In this document: in pieces, positions 32,022 through 42,181 of the stretch | How positions within the stretch are numbered: the stretch's first letter is position 1 | How the letters are laid out: each line of letters starts with the position of its first letter | From: Dysgonomonas sp. BGC7 | GTDB lineage: Bacteria > Bacteroidota > Bacteroidia > Bacteroidales > Dysgonomonadaceae | Reading direction: 5' to 3' | Length of the DNA: 64,000 nt | NCBI RefSeq assembly: GCF_001261735.1 | Contig: NZ_CVRP01000013.1 | Coordinates: 62,001 to 126,000, forward strand | Program-made: the position numbers and the translations under genes | The notes under the pieces: generated by a model | Told to the model about the DNA's origin: nothing | Database searches by the model: none | What the model saw: only the letters and a program-made list of their open reading frames with translations

Positions 32022-33746
32022 ATGAGAAAATATTGGCAAATACTCCGAAAATATAAAAACAGTCTCTTGATAAGCCCTTTACTTATCACAATTGCTGTCA
32101 TTTGCGAAACGATACAGCCATTATTTATGGCTAAGATTATAGATAATGGAGTGATGACAAAAGACCTTTCGGTAATCGTCCATTTCGGAGCATACATGGT
32201 AGGAGTATCTGTTGTCGGTTTAATTATGAGTATTATTAATGTCTCTGTTTCTTCGAAAGCCTCTATTGGCTTTGGTACAGATCTCCGATCATCTCTTTTC
32301 GACAAAATACAGCAACTTTCATTTACCGAAATAGACAAATTTAATTCAGCATCATTAATAACCAGACTCACCAATGACATATCCCGTATACAACAAGTTG
32401 TACTAATGTCGATGCGCATCATGCTTCGTTCGCCACTAATGCTGGTAATGGCTGTCTTTTTTGTTATCAACATCAATACTGATTTAGCCCTTATTTTGAT
32501 AGGAGCTATTCCTGTGCTGGCAATCAGTGTGTATCTCATTCTGCGTAAAGGATTCCCGATGTTCATGAAAGTACAGCAAAAGATAGACCAGCTAAATGCT
32601 TTTGTAAGGGAAAATTTGATAAACATCCGCGTAGTCAAATCTTTTGTAAGAGAAGATTACGAAACTGAGAGGTTCGAAAAACGAAGCGCAGATTTAAGAG
32701 ATATGGTAATAAATGCTTCTAATATTGTAGTCTCTATATTTCCTGCCATGCAGCTGATAATGAACATATCTGTTATTGTTATACTTTGGATTGGTGGGGA
32801 AAAAGTTATAACCGGAGAACTCAAAGTAGGAGAATTGATATCATTCGTCAACTACCTTGTACAAATACTCATGTCTCTCATGCTACTTTCTATGGTCATC
32901 ATGGGAATAGCACGGGCTTCGGCCTCATCGGAACGAATACTCGAAGTATTAAACACTGAACCATCCTTAACAAACACACGGGAAGGACTAACAAATACTC
33001 ATACAATATCTGATGGGGACGTTGAATTCAACAAAGTATTCTTCCGATACAGCGGCGGAGAAACAGACGTATTAAAAGATATTAGTTTCAAGGTAAAAAA
33101 AGGGGAGACTATAGCTGTAGTAGGAGCAACAGGGGCAGCAAAAAGCTCTATGCTTCAACTTATTCCCCGGCTATACGATACAACCGCAGGAGAAGTAAAA
33201 ATAGACGGGGTGAATGTAAAAGATTACAATCTGGACGAACTACACTCCAAGATAGGGATGGTACTCCAGAAGAACGAGTTGTTTACAGGCACCATCATAG
33301 AAAATCTCCGTTGGGGAAAGCCAGATGCTACGAAAGATGAAATTGAAGAAGCTACAAAGGCTGCTCAGGCACACGATTTCATCATGTCTTTTTCTGATGG
33401 CTACGACACTATGCTCGGACGTGGAGGCATCAATATATCGGGAGGACAAAAGCAGCGCATCTGTATAGCCAGAGCGTTATTAAGAAAGCCTAAGATTCTT
33501 ATACTAGACGATAGTACAAGTGCAGTAGATACTGAGACCGAACAAAGGATACGGCAGAACCTGAACAGTTTATTGAATGATACTACTGTATTTATCATTA
33601 CTCAGAGAATCAACACAATGCAATCGGCCGACAGAGTTATTGTACTCGACGATGGCGAGATCAATGCAATAGGAACTCCTGCCGAACTAATAGAGAACTC
33701 TGATATATATCAGGACATTTACAACTCACAACAAGTCGCATTTTGA
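32022..33746 (+). CDS. Heterodimeric ABC exporter, half with degenerate ATP site
   Basis: The 574-residue protein has six membrane helices (about 15-300) and a C-terminal ATPase domain. The Walker A motif reads GATGAAKSS: the glycine before the lysine is alanine. The signature ISGGQ is normal, and Walker B is ILDDSTSAVD, with Asp for the catalytic Glu. Asymmetric sites of this type are known in heterodimeric exporters (MdlA/MdlB or TM287/TM288 style), but the Walker A change is additional. The partner with an intact site follows 3 bp later. Substrate could be a drug or lipid. Confidence 0.9.
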   Translation: MRKYWQILRKYKNSLLISPLLITIAVICETIQPLFMAKIIDNGVMTKDLSVIVHFGAYMVGVSVVGLIMSIINVSVSSKASIGFGTDLRSSLFDKIQQLSFTEIDKFNSASLITRLTNDISRIQQVVLMSMRIMLRSPLMLVMAVFFVININTDLALILIGAIPVLAISVYLILRKGFPMFMKVQQKIDQLNAFVRENLINIRVVKSFVREDYETERFEKRSADLRDMVINASNIVVSIFPAMQLIMNISVIVILWIGGEKVITGELKVGELISFVNYLVQILMSLMLLSMVIMGIARASASSERILEVLNTEPSLTNTREGLTNTHTISDGDVEFNKVFFRYSGGETDVLKDISFKVKKGETIAVVGATGAAKSSMLQLIPRLYDTTAGEVKIDGVNVKDYNLDELHSKIGMVLQKNELFTGTIIENLRWGKPDATKDEIEEATKAAQAHDFIMSFSDGYDTMLGRGGINISGGQKQRICIARALLRKPKILILDDSTSAVDTETEQRIRQNLNSLLNDTTVFIITQRINTMQSADRVIVLDDGEINAIGTPAELIENSDIYQDIYNSQQVAF

Positions 33747-33749
33747 TAT

Positions 33750-35522
33750 ATGGCACACGGAGATAGTTACAAACAAAGCGGAAAAGCTGTAGAAGGACGA
33801 AAGACTTTCAGGAGACTGATATCTTATGTGGCATGCGACAAGGGTTTACTCTTCGTCATAGGCTTTCTTATTATAGTGAGTATCGCATCCAGCTTGCTCG
33901 GCTCTTACATGCTGCGCCCAATAATCAACGACTACATCATTCCCGGAGACTTTAGCGGACTGGTGAATATACTTCTCTTTTTGGGTATTGTATATCTTAC
34001 GGGGGTAGTTGCAACCTATATCCAATACAGGCTATTGAATAAGATAGGTCAACGAACCGTTACCCGTATGCGGAGCGACCTCTTCAGAAAGATGGAACAT
34101 CTGCCTATAAAATACTTCGACACACATCAGCACGGCGATCTGATGAGTCGGTACACAAACGACATAGATCAGGTAAGTAATGCTCTTACCGACAGCCTCT
34201 CCGATATGCTCTCAAGTGCTCTGATGGTAATTGGTATCTTTATTTTGATGCTTTACATCAGTCCTATACTCACACTTGCCACCCTTATTACTGTTCCAAT
34301 CATGTTTTTCAGTGCAAAAACCATTGTAAAGCGTAGCCGTAAATACTTCAAAGCACAGCAAGAGATTTTAGGTGAAACCAATGGCTACATAGAAGAAATG
34401 ATAAGCGGGCAAAAAGTAGTTAAAGTATTCGGACACGAGAAACAGGTAGAAACAGATTTTGAGGCCTTAAACCAGAAACTGAAAGACAAATCGCAGAAAG
34501 CTCAATTCTACTCGGGAATGATGATGCCCCTGATGCAAAACCTAAACACTTTAAACTATGTAGTGATAACTATAATAGGAGCCTTGCTTGCCATTTTCAG
34601 AGGTTTCGATGTCGGTGGACTAGCTGCATTCCTTCAATATTCACGTCAGTTTGGGCGACCGATAAATGAACTGGCCAGCCTCTACAACAGTATTCAGGCT
34701 GCTATTGCAGGAGCCGAACGCATATTTCAGGTGATAGACGAAGAACCCGAAGAGGCAGACAACAGCCATGCAAAAACCTTGACCAATATTAAGGGGGATG
34801 TAAGGATGCAGGATGTATATTTCGGCTACAAAGTAGAAAAGACAATACTGAAAGGTATATCGTTACATGCTTCTCCGGGAATGAAAATAGCGTTGGTCGG
34901 TGAGACCGGTGCAGGAAAAACAACAATACTAAACATGTTGCCCCGTTTTTTCGATATACAATCGGGAGAGATAACAATAGACAGCATATCAATACAAGAT
35001 ATAAAGAGAGACAGCCTGAGACAATCCATGGCTATTGTACTTCAAGACACCCACTTGTTTACAGGTACTGTATGTGACAACATTCGCTTTGGGAGGCTAA
35101 ATGCAACAAAAGAAGAAGTAGTACAGGCAGCAAAACTGACAGCAGCTCATTCTTTCATCAAACGCTTGCCACAAGGTTACGAAACTCAGTTGGAAAACGA
35201 TGGAGCCAATCTTAGTCAAGGGCAAAGACAACTGCTCAACATTGCACGGGCAGCAATAGCCGACCCGGCCATTCTCCTTCTAGATGAAGCCACAAGTAAC
35301 ATAGACACCCGGAGCGAAATACTCATTCAAAAAGGATTAGATAAATTAATGGAAGGGCGCACCAGCCTGATTATAGCACATAGGTTATCTACCGTAAAAA
35401 ACGCAGACAGGATACTCGTATTGGAACATGGACAAATTGTAGAACAAGGAAGCCATAACGAACTGCTGGAGATGAAAGGGAAATATTATTCGTTATACAA
35501 AGAACAATTTGAAGAGGAATAA
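33750..35522 (+). CDS. Heterodimeric ABC exporter, half with catalytic ATP site
   Basis: The 590-residue protein has six membrane helices and an ATPase domain with canonical Walker A GETGAGKTT. Its signature is LSQGQRQ and its Walker B LLLDEATSNID carries the catalytic glutamate, with the switch in IAHRLSTV. The family's typical MRSDLFRKMEHLPIKYFD coupling segment is present near residue 100. It pairs with the upstream half-transporter, whose own site is degenerate, so ATP hydrolysis should depend mostly on this subunit. The two genes are separated by 3 bp. Confidence 0.92.
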   Translation: MAHGDSYKQSGKAVEGRKTFRRLISYVACDKGLLFVIGFLIIVSIASSLLGSYMLRPIINDYIIPGDFSGLVNILLFLGIVYLTGVVATYIQYRLLNKIGQRTVTRMRSDLFRKMEHLPIKYFDTHQHGDLMSRYTNDIDQVSNALTDSLSDMLSSALMVIGIFILMLYISPILTLATLITVPIMFFSAKTIVKRSRKYFKAQQEILGETNGYIEEMISGQKVVKVFGHEKQVETDFEALNQKLKDKSQKAQFYSGMMMPLMQNLNTLNYVVITIIGALLAIFRGFDVGGLAAFLQYSRQFGRPINELASLYNSIQAAIAGAERIFQVIDEEPEEADNSHAKTLTNIKGDVRMQDVYFGYKVEKTILKGISLHASPGMKIALVGETGAGKTTILNMLPRFFDIQSGEITIDSISIQDIKRDSLRQSMAIVLQDTHLFTGTVCDNIRFGRLNATKEEVVQAAKLTAAHSFIKRLPQGYETQLENDGANLSQGQRQLLNIARAAIADPAILLLDEATSNIDTRSEILIQKGLDKLMEGRTSLIIAHRLSTVKNADRILVLEHGQIVEQGSHNELLEMKGKYYSLYKEQFEEE

Positions 35523-35638
35523 TAAACTTTATTTCAAATATATACAAACAAATTTTATTAAAAACTTTTAGATTAACGTGAGCATTATCCGCTAAGTATT
35601 TTTAACCATACAACGTACTCTCATATAAAATAAACTTG

Positions 35639-35646
35639 TACTTTTG
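35639..35646 (+). promoter_or_regulatory. -7 box of the kup gene
   Basis: TACTTTTG is an exact TAnnTTTG match 28 bp before the start codon. No TTTG is present at the expected -33 position. Confidence 0.45.
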
Positions 35647-35674
35647 GATGCAACTTTTTCAACTATAGATAAAA

Positions 35675-37648
35675 ATGAAAGAAAACCACAAAGTCCCCTT
35701 TAGTGCTCTGGGGGTTGTTTTAGCAATTGGAATTGTATTTGGTGATATAGGAACGTCTCCTTTATATGTAATGAGGGCGGTACTAAATGCACTTCCGGCA
35801 GGACAGCTAAGCAGACCCGATTATATACTGGGGGCTGTATCGTGTGTTATATGGACTTTAACCATACAAACAACTCTCAAATATGTTATCATTACTTTAA
35901 GAGCCGACAATAAAGGAGAGGGGGGAATCTTATCTCTGTATGCCCTTATACGCCAAAAATACCGTTGGGCTTATATTCTTGCAGGTATAGGAGCAGCGAC
36001 ACTCCTTGCCGATGGAATCATTACTCCTGCAATGACAGTAATGTCTGCTGTAGAAGGCTTAAACACAATAGCACCTCATATTCCTGTTATACCGGTTACT
36101 ATCGCTATAGTACTTGTTTTATTCCTTCTTCAACCCTTCGGTACAGGATCTTTAGGCAAATACTTCGGCCCTTTGATGATTGCATGGTTTACCATGATGG
36201 CTGCGGTCGGCCTAAGTCAGCTAATACATGACTTCAGTGTATTTCGGGCTTTCAATCCTATGTATGCAATCAATTTTCTGATAGAGGTTCCACAAACGAT
36301 GTTCATACTGGGAGCTATATTCCTCTGTACTACAGGAGCAGAAGCATTATACTCGGATTTAGGGCATTGCGGATTAAAAAACATACGTATATCATGGATA
36401 TATGTAAAATCGGCACTGATAATAAACTATCTGGGACAGGCTGCGTGGATTATCAATAGTCATCATGTAACACACGACATCAATCCATTCTTTGCTATGA
36501 TGCCCGAATGGTTTAGCCTCATCGGAGTATTGATGGCAACATTAGCTGCTATAATTGCTAGTCAGGCACTCATAAGCGGCTCTTTTACTGTAATTAGCGA
36601 GGCAATATCCCTCAACATATGGCCTAATGTAAAAATACAATATCCGACCAATATAAAGGGACAATTATACATACCATCCATCAATTATATGATGATGATA
36701 TTATGCATAATCATTATTCTTACCATGCAGTCGTCGATGAAACTGGAGGCTGCATACGGACTTGCCATCACCCTAAGTATGCTGATGACTAGTGTACTGT
36801 TATTTCTTTATTTTACAAAAAACAACAAACCTCTTTGGTTCAGCATACCGCTTACACTATTCTTTGTCATTATTGAATTCAGTTTCTTTATAGCTAATAT
36901 GCAAAAGTTTGCGCATGGAGGCTTTGTTCCTATTTTGATAGCCAGCGTACTTGTATTCCTTATGTATTCGTGGTACAACGGACGCGGAATAAAACGTCAT
37001 TATACAGTTTACGATCAGGTCGATGATCAGTATATTAATCAGATACTAAAGATAAGCGAAGATACCTCCATCCCTAAGGCTGCAACTCACCTTGTATATA
37101 TAGTGAAGGCAAACAATAAAAACTTTCTTGAAAGCAAAATCGCTTATTCACTATTTAAAAGAACGCCAAAAAGAGCAGACACATATTGGTTCATAAGAAT
37201 AAAAAGGACAGACGAGCCTTATGAGTTTAGCTACGAAACGACAGTCTATGCCCCTAAAAAGATATTCAGGATCAATATCCGTGCAGGTTTTAAATTGGGT
37301 ATTCACACCGACAAGTATGTAAATCTAATAGCCAACGAACTGGAACGTCATGGCTTAGTTGACCTCAACAGTCGCTATCCATCTATGCTGGAAGCGACAG
37401 AAAAACGTGGCGACTTTAAATTTATGGTAGTAGACCGAATTTTCCGCAATGTGCACATGAACCCTTCACGCCAAATTACTCTGGGTTGCTATAACTTTGT
37501 AAAGAAACTGACTACATCCGACACACAGATGTACGATATAGACCCATCTTTAGCCGAAGTGGAAACTGTTCCTTTGCGTCAACTCGATCATACCGAGGAG
37601 CAACTAAAAGAACTGCTGAATCAGGCCAACGAAGAGTCAGAAGCGTAA
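35675..37648 (+). CDS. kup: Kup-type potassium uptake protein
   Basis: The 657-residue protein has the family signature GIVFGDIGTSPLYVMRAV at about 19-36. About twelve membrane helices follow up to residue 435, including GEGGILSLYALIRQ, and then a cytoplasmic C-terminal domain of about 220 residues. Family members take up K+ by proton symport. It has its own -7 box and stands alone on the plus strand; its last 12 bp overlap the convergent peptidase gene, so the two transcripts share 3' ends. Confidence 0.93.
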   Translation: MKENHKVPFSALGVVLAIGIVFGDIGTSPLYVMRAVLNALPAGQLSRPDYILGAVSCVIWTLTIQTTLKYVIITLRADNKGEGGILSLYALIRQKYRWAYILAGIGAATLLADGIITPAMTVMSAVEGLNTIAPHIPVIPVTIAIVLVLFLLQPFGTGSLGKYFGPLMIAWFTMMAAVGLSQLIHDFSVFRAFNPMYAINFLIEVPQTMFILGAIFLCTTGAEALYSDLGHCGLKNIRISWIYVKSALIINYLGQAAWIINSHHVTHDINPFFAMMPEWFSLIGVLMATLAAIIASQALISGSFTVISEAISLNIWPNVKIQYPTNIKGQLYIPSINYMMMILCIIIILTMQSSMKLEAAYGLAITLSMLMTSVLLFLYFTKNNKPLWFSIPLTLFFVIIEFSFFIANMQKFAHGGFVPILIASVLVFLMYSWYNGRGIKRHYTVYDQVDDQYINQILKISEDTSIPKAATHLVYIVKANNKNFLESKIAYSLFKRTPKRADTYWFIRIKRTDEPYEFSYETTVYAPKKIFRINIRAGFKLGIHTDKYVNLIANELERHGLVDLNSRYPSMLEATEKRGDFKFMVVDRIFRNVHMNPSRQITLGCYNFVKKLTTSDTQMYDIDPSLAEVETVPLRQLDHTEEQLKELLNQANEESEA

Positions 37649-38704
37649 ACCATCGAGGAGCTTGACATAAAGCTCTATAGCCTCACGAATCTCACTCAAT
37701 CGAATATATTCATTGGCGGTGTGAGATCGGGCGGAGTCTCCCGGACCCATCTTTAAAGTAGGAAAAGGCATAAACGTCTGATCCGATAAAGTCGGTGAAC
37801 CGTAAGGCTCTTTCCCTATCATTATAGCTCTTTGCACAAACGGGTTTTCGAGCGCTATACGGGAAGAATTCAATCTGAACGAACGAGGCTTCACTTCACA
37901 GTCTGTATACTTGTTTATAATCTCATATACCTCCTGATTACTGTACAATTCATTAGTTCGCACATCGACAACAAATTCGCATTTGTCGGGTACAACATTG
38001 TGTTGTGTGCCTGCATTTATCATCGACACAGTCATTTTTACAGGTCCCAACAAGTCGCTATCTTCGGGAAATCGGAATGTTCTGAACCACTCTATATCTT
38101 TCAATGCTTTATAGATCGCATTATCTCCTTCATCACGGGCAGCGTGTCCTGCTTTACCATAAGATATACAATCAAGAACAAGTAGCCCCTTTTCGGCAAT
38201 GGCAGGATTCATTTGGGTCGGCTCTCCTACTATACCGAACTCTATTGCGGGTAGTTCAGGTACAACAGCTTCCGCCCCATCTTTACCCGAAACTTCCTCT
38301 TCACACGATGCAAGAAACAACAGGTTGTAATCTTGTTTCTTAGCTGTCAGCCAAAAGAAAGCATGCAAAAGGCACACAAGGCTGGCACCGGCATCGTTAC
38401 TCCCCAGACCGTACAATATATCATCATCGGTTTCGGGAACGAAAGGATCTTTAGTCCAACCAGATACAGGACGTACAGTATCCATGTGGGAGTTGAGTAA
38501 TATTGTTGGCTTATCAGAATCAAAGTCTTTGCTTTGTATCCACAGATTGTTACCTTTCCGTTGTGGCTCAAATCCCATACTTTTCATAGAGGCCATAATA
38601 ATTTCGGCAACATTATGTTCTTCTCTACTGAAAGAAGGGGTGCTGATCATACTTTTCAACAGGTCTACAGCACTGTAATACAAAGAATCTATATCTTGTT
38701 CCAT
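37637..38704 (-). CDS. M20-family metallopeptidase (ArgE/DapE-like deacylase)
   Basis: The 355-residue protein has the two-zinc site of M20 enzymes: H in LNSHMDTV (about 74-81), the bridging D in LGSNDAGAS (about 101), the EE pair in ASCEEEVSGKDG (about 130) and a late His in RSHTANEYI. A dimerisation lid domain lies between about 170 and 280. In Bacteroidetes such proteins often serve as N-acetyl- or N-succinyl-ornithine deacylases in arginine synthesis, but no arg gene is adjacent, so the substrate is not fixed. It overlaps the end of kup by 12 bp. Confidence 0.85.
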   Translation of the reverse strand: MEQDIDSLYYSAVDLLKSMISTPSFSREEHNVAEIIMASMKSMGFEPQRKGNNLWIQSKDFDSDKPTILLNSHMDTVRPVSGWTKDPFVPETDDDILYGLGSNDAGASLVCLLHAFFWLTAKKQDYNLLFLASCEEEVSGKDGAEAVVPELPAIEFGIVGEPTQMNPAIAEKGLLVLDCISYGKAGHAARDEGDNAIYKALKDIEWFRTFRFPEDSDLLGPVKMTVSMINAGTQHNVVPDKCEFVVDVRTNELYSNQEVYEIINKYTDCEVKPRSFRLNSSRIALENPFVQRAIMIGKEPYGSPTLSDQTFMPFPTLKMGPGDSARSHTANEYIRLSEIREAIELYVKLLDGLRF

Positions 38705-38895
38705 ATTGTTTTTAACTAAAAAGTAACGAAAGTAACAGTTTATATCTATTTCTTTACTGTCACCTCTTTTTGCTATCTTATTTCTAAGGTCTTAGACCTA
38801 TTTATTATCCATCCAAATAATAACATTTACTGTTCGTTATAATTTAAAGATGTTACATTAAATTTTATCTTTTACTTATATAGATAAAATCTACT

Positions 38896-39558
38896 CTATC
38901 CTATTATCACTTCTCCAACTTTCAGATCGAAAGGGGTCGTTATTTTTATATTAGAAACCTCTCCTTCTACAAGGTGAACATCAATCCCAAGCTCTTCCAC
39001 TACCGAAGCATCATCCGTAAAGTAATCTTTAAATTCTACTTCATAAGCAGCTTTGAGTATATCGGCACAGAAAACCTGTGGAGTCTGGACTAAACGTATT
39101 ATGGTACGGTCAATTATCCTACTTCTTTCTTCATTTACCATCTCACGAAGGCTATCGGTAGAATTGATAGCCGGAACAACAGCTTTAAACTCCTTTGCCG
39201 TTTCGAAGCAACGTTTTATAAGATCGCCGGAAACAAAAGGTCTTACCCCATCATGCACTCCGACTAATCCACTTTCAACCATAGCCAGTCCATTTTTCAC
39301 TGAATGGAAACGAGTCTCACCACCTGTTGCTACAATGTGAGGAATCTCAAATCCATATTCTGTGCATAAGCTCTCCCAATAGTCCTGATGAGATATAGGG
39401 AGTACCAATACAATATTCATCCCTTTATCGAAAGTATAGAAGGCTTCTATAGTATGCATCAGAACGGGCTTACCTGCCAGAGGAATAAATTGTTTAGGCA
39501 AATCGCCTCCCATCCGTAAGCCTTTACCTCCTGCTACTATAATTATATTATTTTGCAT
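38896..39558 (-). CDS. ispD: 2-C-methyl-D-erythritol 4-phosphate cytidylyltransferase
   Basis: The 220-residue protein has the nucleotide-binding start [17 protein letters not shown] with the CTP-contacting lysine. [24 protein letters not shown] and VQTPQVF follow, all IspD hallmarks, and [10 protein letters not shown] near the end. It makes CDP-methylerythritol in the non-mevalonate isoprenoid pathway. Its ATG overlaps the stop codon of xseB by one base, so it is translated in the same operon as the exonuclease VII genes. Confidence 0.93.
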   Translation of the reverse strand: MQNNIIIVAGGKGLRMGGDLPKQFIPLAGKPVLMHTIEAFYTFDKGMNIVLVLPISHQDYWESLCTEYGFEIPHIVATGGETRFHSVKNGLAMVESGLVGVHDGVRPFVSGDLIKRCFETAKEFKAVVPAINSTDSLREMVNEERSRIIDRTIIRLVQTPQVFCADILKAAYEVEFKDYFTDDASVVEELGIDVHLVEGEVSNIKITTPFDLKVGEVIIG

Positions 39559-39755
39559 TATTCTATTTTATCCAGTATTTTCTGAATTTCCACATTCGTC
39601 TTCTGCAACTTATCCTTACAGAACTTAATAAGGGTTGCTGCTTTTTTTACTTCATCTAATAATATATCCACATCCAGATCCTCGTTTTCGATACGATACA
39701 TTATATCCTGCAACTCCTGCATTGCCTCTCCGTATGTTTGTTCTTTCTTAGCCAT
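39558..39755 (-). CDS. xseB: Exodeoxyribonuclease VII small subunit
   Basis: The 65-residue protein has the typical XseB helical hairpin: [24 protein letters not shown], then [19 protein letters not shown]. Several XseB chains bind one XseA to form exonuclease VII. Unusually, a WG-repeat gene lies between it and xseA. The gap to the WG gene is 7 bp and the next gene, ispD, overlaps by one base. Confidence 0.9.
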   Translation of the reverse strand: MAKKEQTYGEAMQELQDIMYRIENEDLDVDILLDEVKKAATLIKFCKDKLQKTNVEIQKILDKIE

Positions 39756-39762
39756 ACATTTA

Positions 39763-40815
39763 TTATTCTAATATTTTACTCAACAATATAGCTATAAAGC
39801 CTATTATCGCAGCAACAATCACCAATGCTTTTACTTTCTCTACGATGGTGTATTCTTGTCTAAGCATAATATTTACCTCATCGTGTTTGTCTATATAATA
39901 TGCCCTGCGTCCTTCGCCTTCGACAAAAGCCAACCCATCGGAAAAATTATGGACTTTCTTATACTGAACAGGTACTACCAGCTCATTGTTTTTATTTACA
40001 AACCCCCATCTCTTTCCAATACATACAGCAGCCAGTCCATCAGAGAAGAAACGCATTCCATCATACTGGAACGGAATCTTCACTTCTCCTTCTTGGTCAA
40101 CACATCCCCACTTTCCTCCTTGCTGCATAGGCAAAAGCCCATCGGAATACTTATATGCAGCATCATTGTAAATCAAAGGGATTACTTCCTTTCCTTCTTT
40201 ATCTACAACTCCGTATTTATCATCAATATCCACTACCATCAACCCTTCGTTACACTCACCGACAGAATCGTATATAAAAGGTACTACAACATTACCAAGA
40301 GAATCAATACAGCCGGCTTTCCCGTCCAGATAAGCCTCAGCAACACCTTCTTTGAAGGCTATAATATCATCATATATAAAGGGGATTACTTCCCTACCCT
40401 GCTTATCTATAACTCCGGCTTTTCCTTCTTTGAAAACCACACATAAGCCCTCACTAAACCAGTTGACTTCTTCGTAAGCCAATGGAATGATAAGTTCTCC
40501 CGATTTATCTATAAATCCCCATTTACCATCCTGCATAACGGCACAAAAACCGTCAGAAAAAGAATCGGCTTCGTCATAACCGAGCAGATCAATAACTTCG
40601 TTACCCGACTTGTTTATAAAGGCTTTATTTTTCCCATTCACAACATAAGCCAATCCTTCGGTAAAGGGATAAGCCAGATTGTACCTGCACGGTATAATCA
40701 GCTCGCCTGATTTGTCTGCATATCCTATCCCCGACCGTGTACCAATCTGCACGAATCCATCGCTAAAATCGAAAGGAAACAGATACGATAATGCTTTTTT
40801 ATTTATATTCTTCAT
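39763..40815 (-). CDS. WG-repeat protein with C-terminal membrane anchor
   Basis: The 350-residue protein consists of about a dozen repeats of roughly 22-24 residues with the core KWGFIDKSGELIIPLAYE. It is a WG beta-repeat solenoid of unknown ligand. Residues about 325-345 (VKALVIVAAIIGFIAILL) form one membrane helix at the C-terminus, and there is no signal peptide, so it would be a tail-anchored cytoplasmic-facing protein. It sits inside the xseA-xseB operon, overlapping the xseA end by 17 bp. Confidence 0.85.
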   Translation of the reverse strand: MKNINKKALSYLFPFDFSDGFVQIGTRSGIGYADKSGELIIPCRYNLAYPFTEGLAYVVNGKNKAFINKSGNEVIDLLGYDEADSFSDGFCAVMQDGKWGFIDKSGELIIPLAYEEVNWFSEGLCVVFKEGKAGVIDKQGREVIPFIYDDIIAFKEGVAEAYLDGKAGCIDSLGNVVVPFIYDSVGECNEGLMVVDIDDKYGVVDKEGKEVIPLIYNDAAYKYSDGLLPMQQGGKWGCVDQEGEVKIPFQYDGMRFFSDGLAAVCIGKRWGFVNKNNELVVPVQYKKVHNFSDGLAFVEGEGRRAYYIDKHDEVNIMLRQEYTIVEKVKALVIVAAIIGFIAILLSKILE

Positions 40816-42181
40816 AGTTGTTTACTATTGAATTTATTTCTCCATCGGCAAATACAGTCGTTATCTTATCACCAACAGCCAACACATCTTTTGTTTTCAC
40901 TATCTGCCCATTCTTAATAGTCATAGTGTAGCCTTTTTTCAGAATATTTTCCGGTGAAGACAACTCCAAATATTTCTCAAAAACTTCTAATTGAGACAGT
41001 TCTTGTTTCATTATCTGCTGAGTGTTTTTTTTCAGAGCTTCTTCTATATAATCTATTTTTTCTGAAAAAGTTCTGGTATTTTGTTGCATCCTCTTAGTCA
41101 GTAAATCCCGATATCCGGCAACCTTATTTTGATTGTCTCTCAATATCCGCTGTAAACCTCGAAACAAGAAATTATTTACCGAAGAAAGAATAACCTCTTG
41201 TTCTCTGTACCAGCGTTTGAGTACAAAGTTATTCTGATTTTCAAAAACAGCAAGCCTTGTCTCTTCATCCTGTAAGCGACGAGAAGCAGAAGTCACGATG
41301 GAATGAGCTATTTCCTCCAACTCTTCTGCGGCGTCCACCATATTATCAATCAAAAATTCAGCCACAGCAGTAGGCGTTTTTGCCCGTGTATGAGCTACAA
41401 TATCTAATACTGTTTCGTCACGCTCGTGACCAATTCCAGTAATTATAGGTAGAGGAAACTGTGCACAACTGGCAGCCAATAGATAAGAGTCGAAACTGCT
41501 AAGATCGGAGGTGGCTCCCCCCCCCCTGATAATTACCACAGCATCGAAGTAATCCATATATTCATAGATACGTTCCAATGCTGATATTATCGAACTCTCC
41601 GACCTTTCTCCTTGCATAATGGCCGGAAACAACTTGGTATAAAAACCAAATCCTTGACTATTCTTCTTCAGTTGATCCTGGAAATCTTCATAGCCAGCTG
41701 CTGTGGGAGAGGAAATAACAGCAATTCGATTGGTAGGAACAGCCAGTTCCAGCTCTTTATTGAGATAGAGTACTCCCTCATCTTCCAATTGCTTTAATAT
41801 TGCAGCCCTGTTCAGCGCCTGATCTCCTAATGTATATCCGGGATCTATATCGTGAACCGTAAGACTAAGTCCGTAAAGTTCATGATATTCGATACTCACC
41901 TGCACCAACACTTTCAGCCCCGAAGTGAATGGCTGTTTGGTTGCATTTTCAAAATACGCTTTCAGCATGTAAAAAGTATTTGCCCAGATCATTCCTCTGG
42001 TCTTAGCCAAAAGCGTACGTCCTTTACTATCTTTCTCTATAAACTCCAGATAACAATGGCCATTCTGATTTACCCGCACATCGCTAGTCTCGGCACGCAT
42101 CCAAACCATCTCCGGCAAAGAGCTGGAAAGAACTCCTTTTATCAGACTATTTAGTTCGTAGAGAGAGATTGCTTCACTCAT
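40799..42181 (-). CDS. xseA: Exodeoxyribonuclease VII large subunit
   Basis: The 460-residue protein has an N-terminal OB fold (to about 100; VWMRAETSDVRVNQNGHCYLEF). The catalytic core includes RIAVISSPTAAGYEDF, VVIIRGGGATSDLSSFD, PIITGIGHERDETVLDIVAHTRAKTPTAVAE, and a long coiled coil follows. It degrades single-stranded DNA together with XseB. The RGGG motif is encoded by a run of ten G on the coding strand (positions 41517-41526), a slippage-prone tract in an essential motif. It overlaps the subtilase gene by 4 bp. Confidence 0.93.
   Translation of the reverse strand: MSEAISLYELNSLIKGVLSSSLPEMVWMRAETSDVRVNQNGHCYLEFIEKDSKGRTLLAKTRGMIWANTFYMLKAYFENATKQPFTSGLKVLVQVSIEYHELYGLSLTVHDIDPGYTLGDQALNRAAILKQLEDEGVLYLNKELELAVPTNRIAVISSPTAAGYEDFQDQLKKNSQGFGFYTKLFPAIMQGERSESSIISALERIYEYMDYFDAVVIIRGGGATSDLSSFDSYLLAASCAQFPLPIITGIGHERDETVLDIVAHTRAKTPTAVAEFLIDNMVDAAEELEEIAHSIVTSASRRLQDEETRLAVFENQNNFVLKRWYREQEVILSSVNNFLFRGLQRILRDNQNKVAGYRDLLTKRMQQNTRTFSEKIDYIEEALKKNTQQIMKQELSQLEVFEKYLELSSPENILKKGYTMTIKNGQIVKTKDVLAVGDKITTVFADGEINSIVNNYEEYK
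41517..41526. repeat. Ten-base C/G homopolymer inside xseA
   Basis: Ten consecutive C on the plus strand (G on the coding strand) encode the glycines of the RGGG motif of XseA. Loss or gain of one base would frameshift the gene. Confidence 0.9.
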
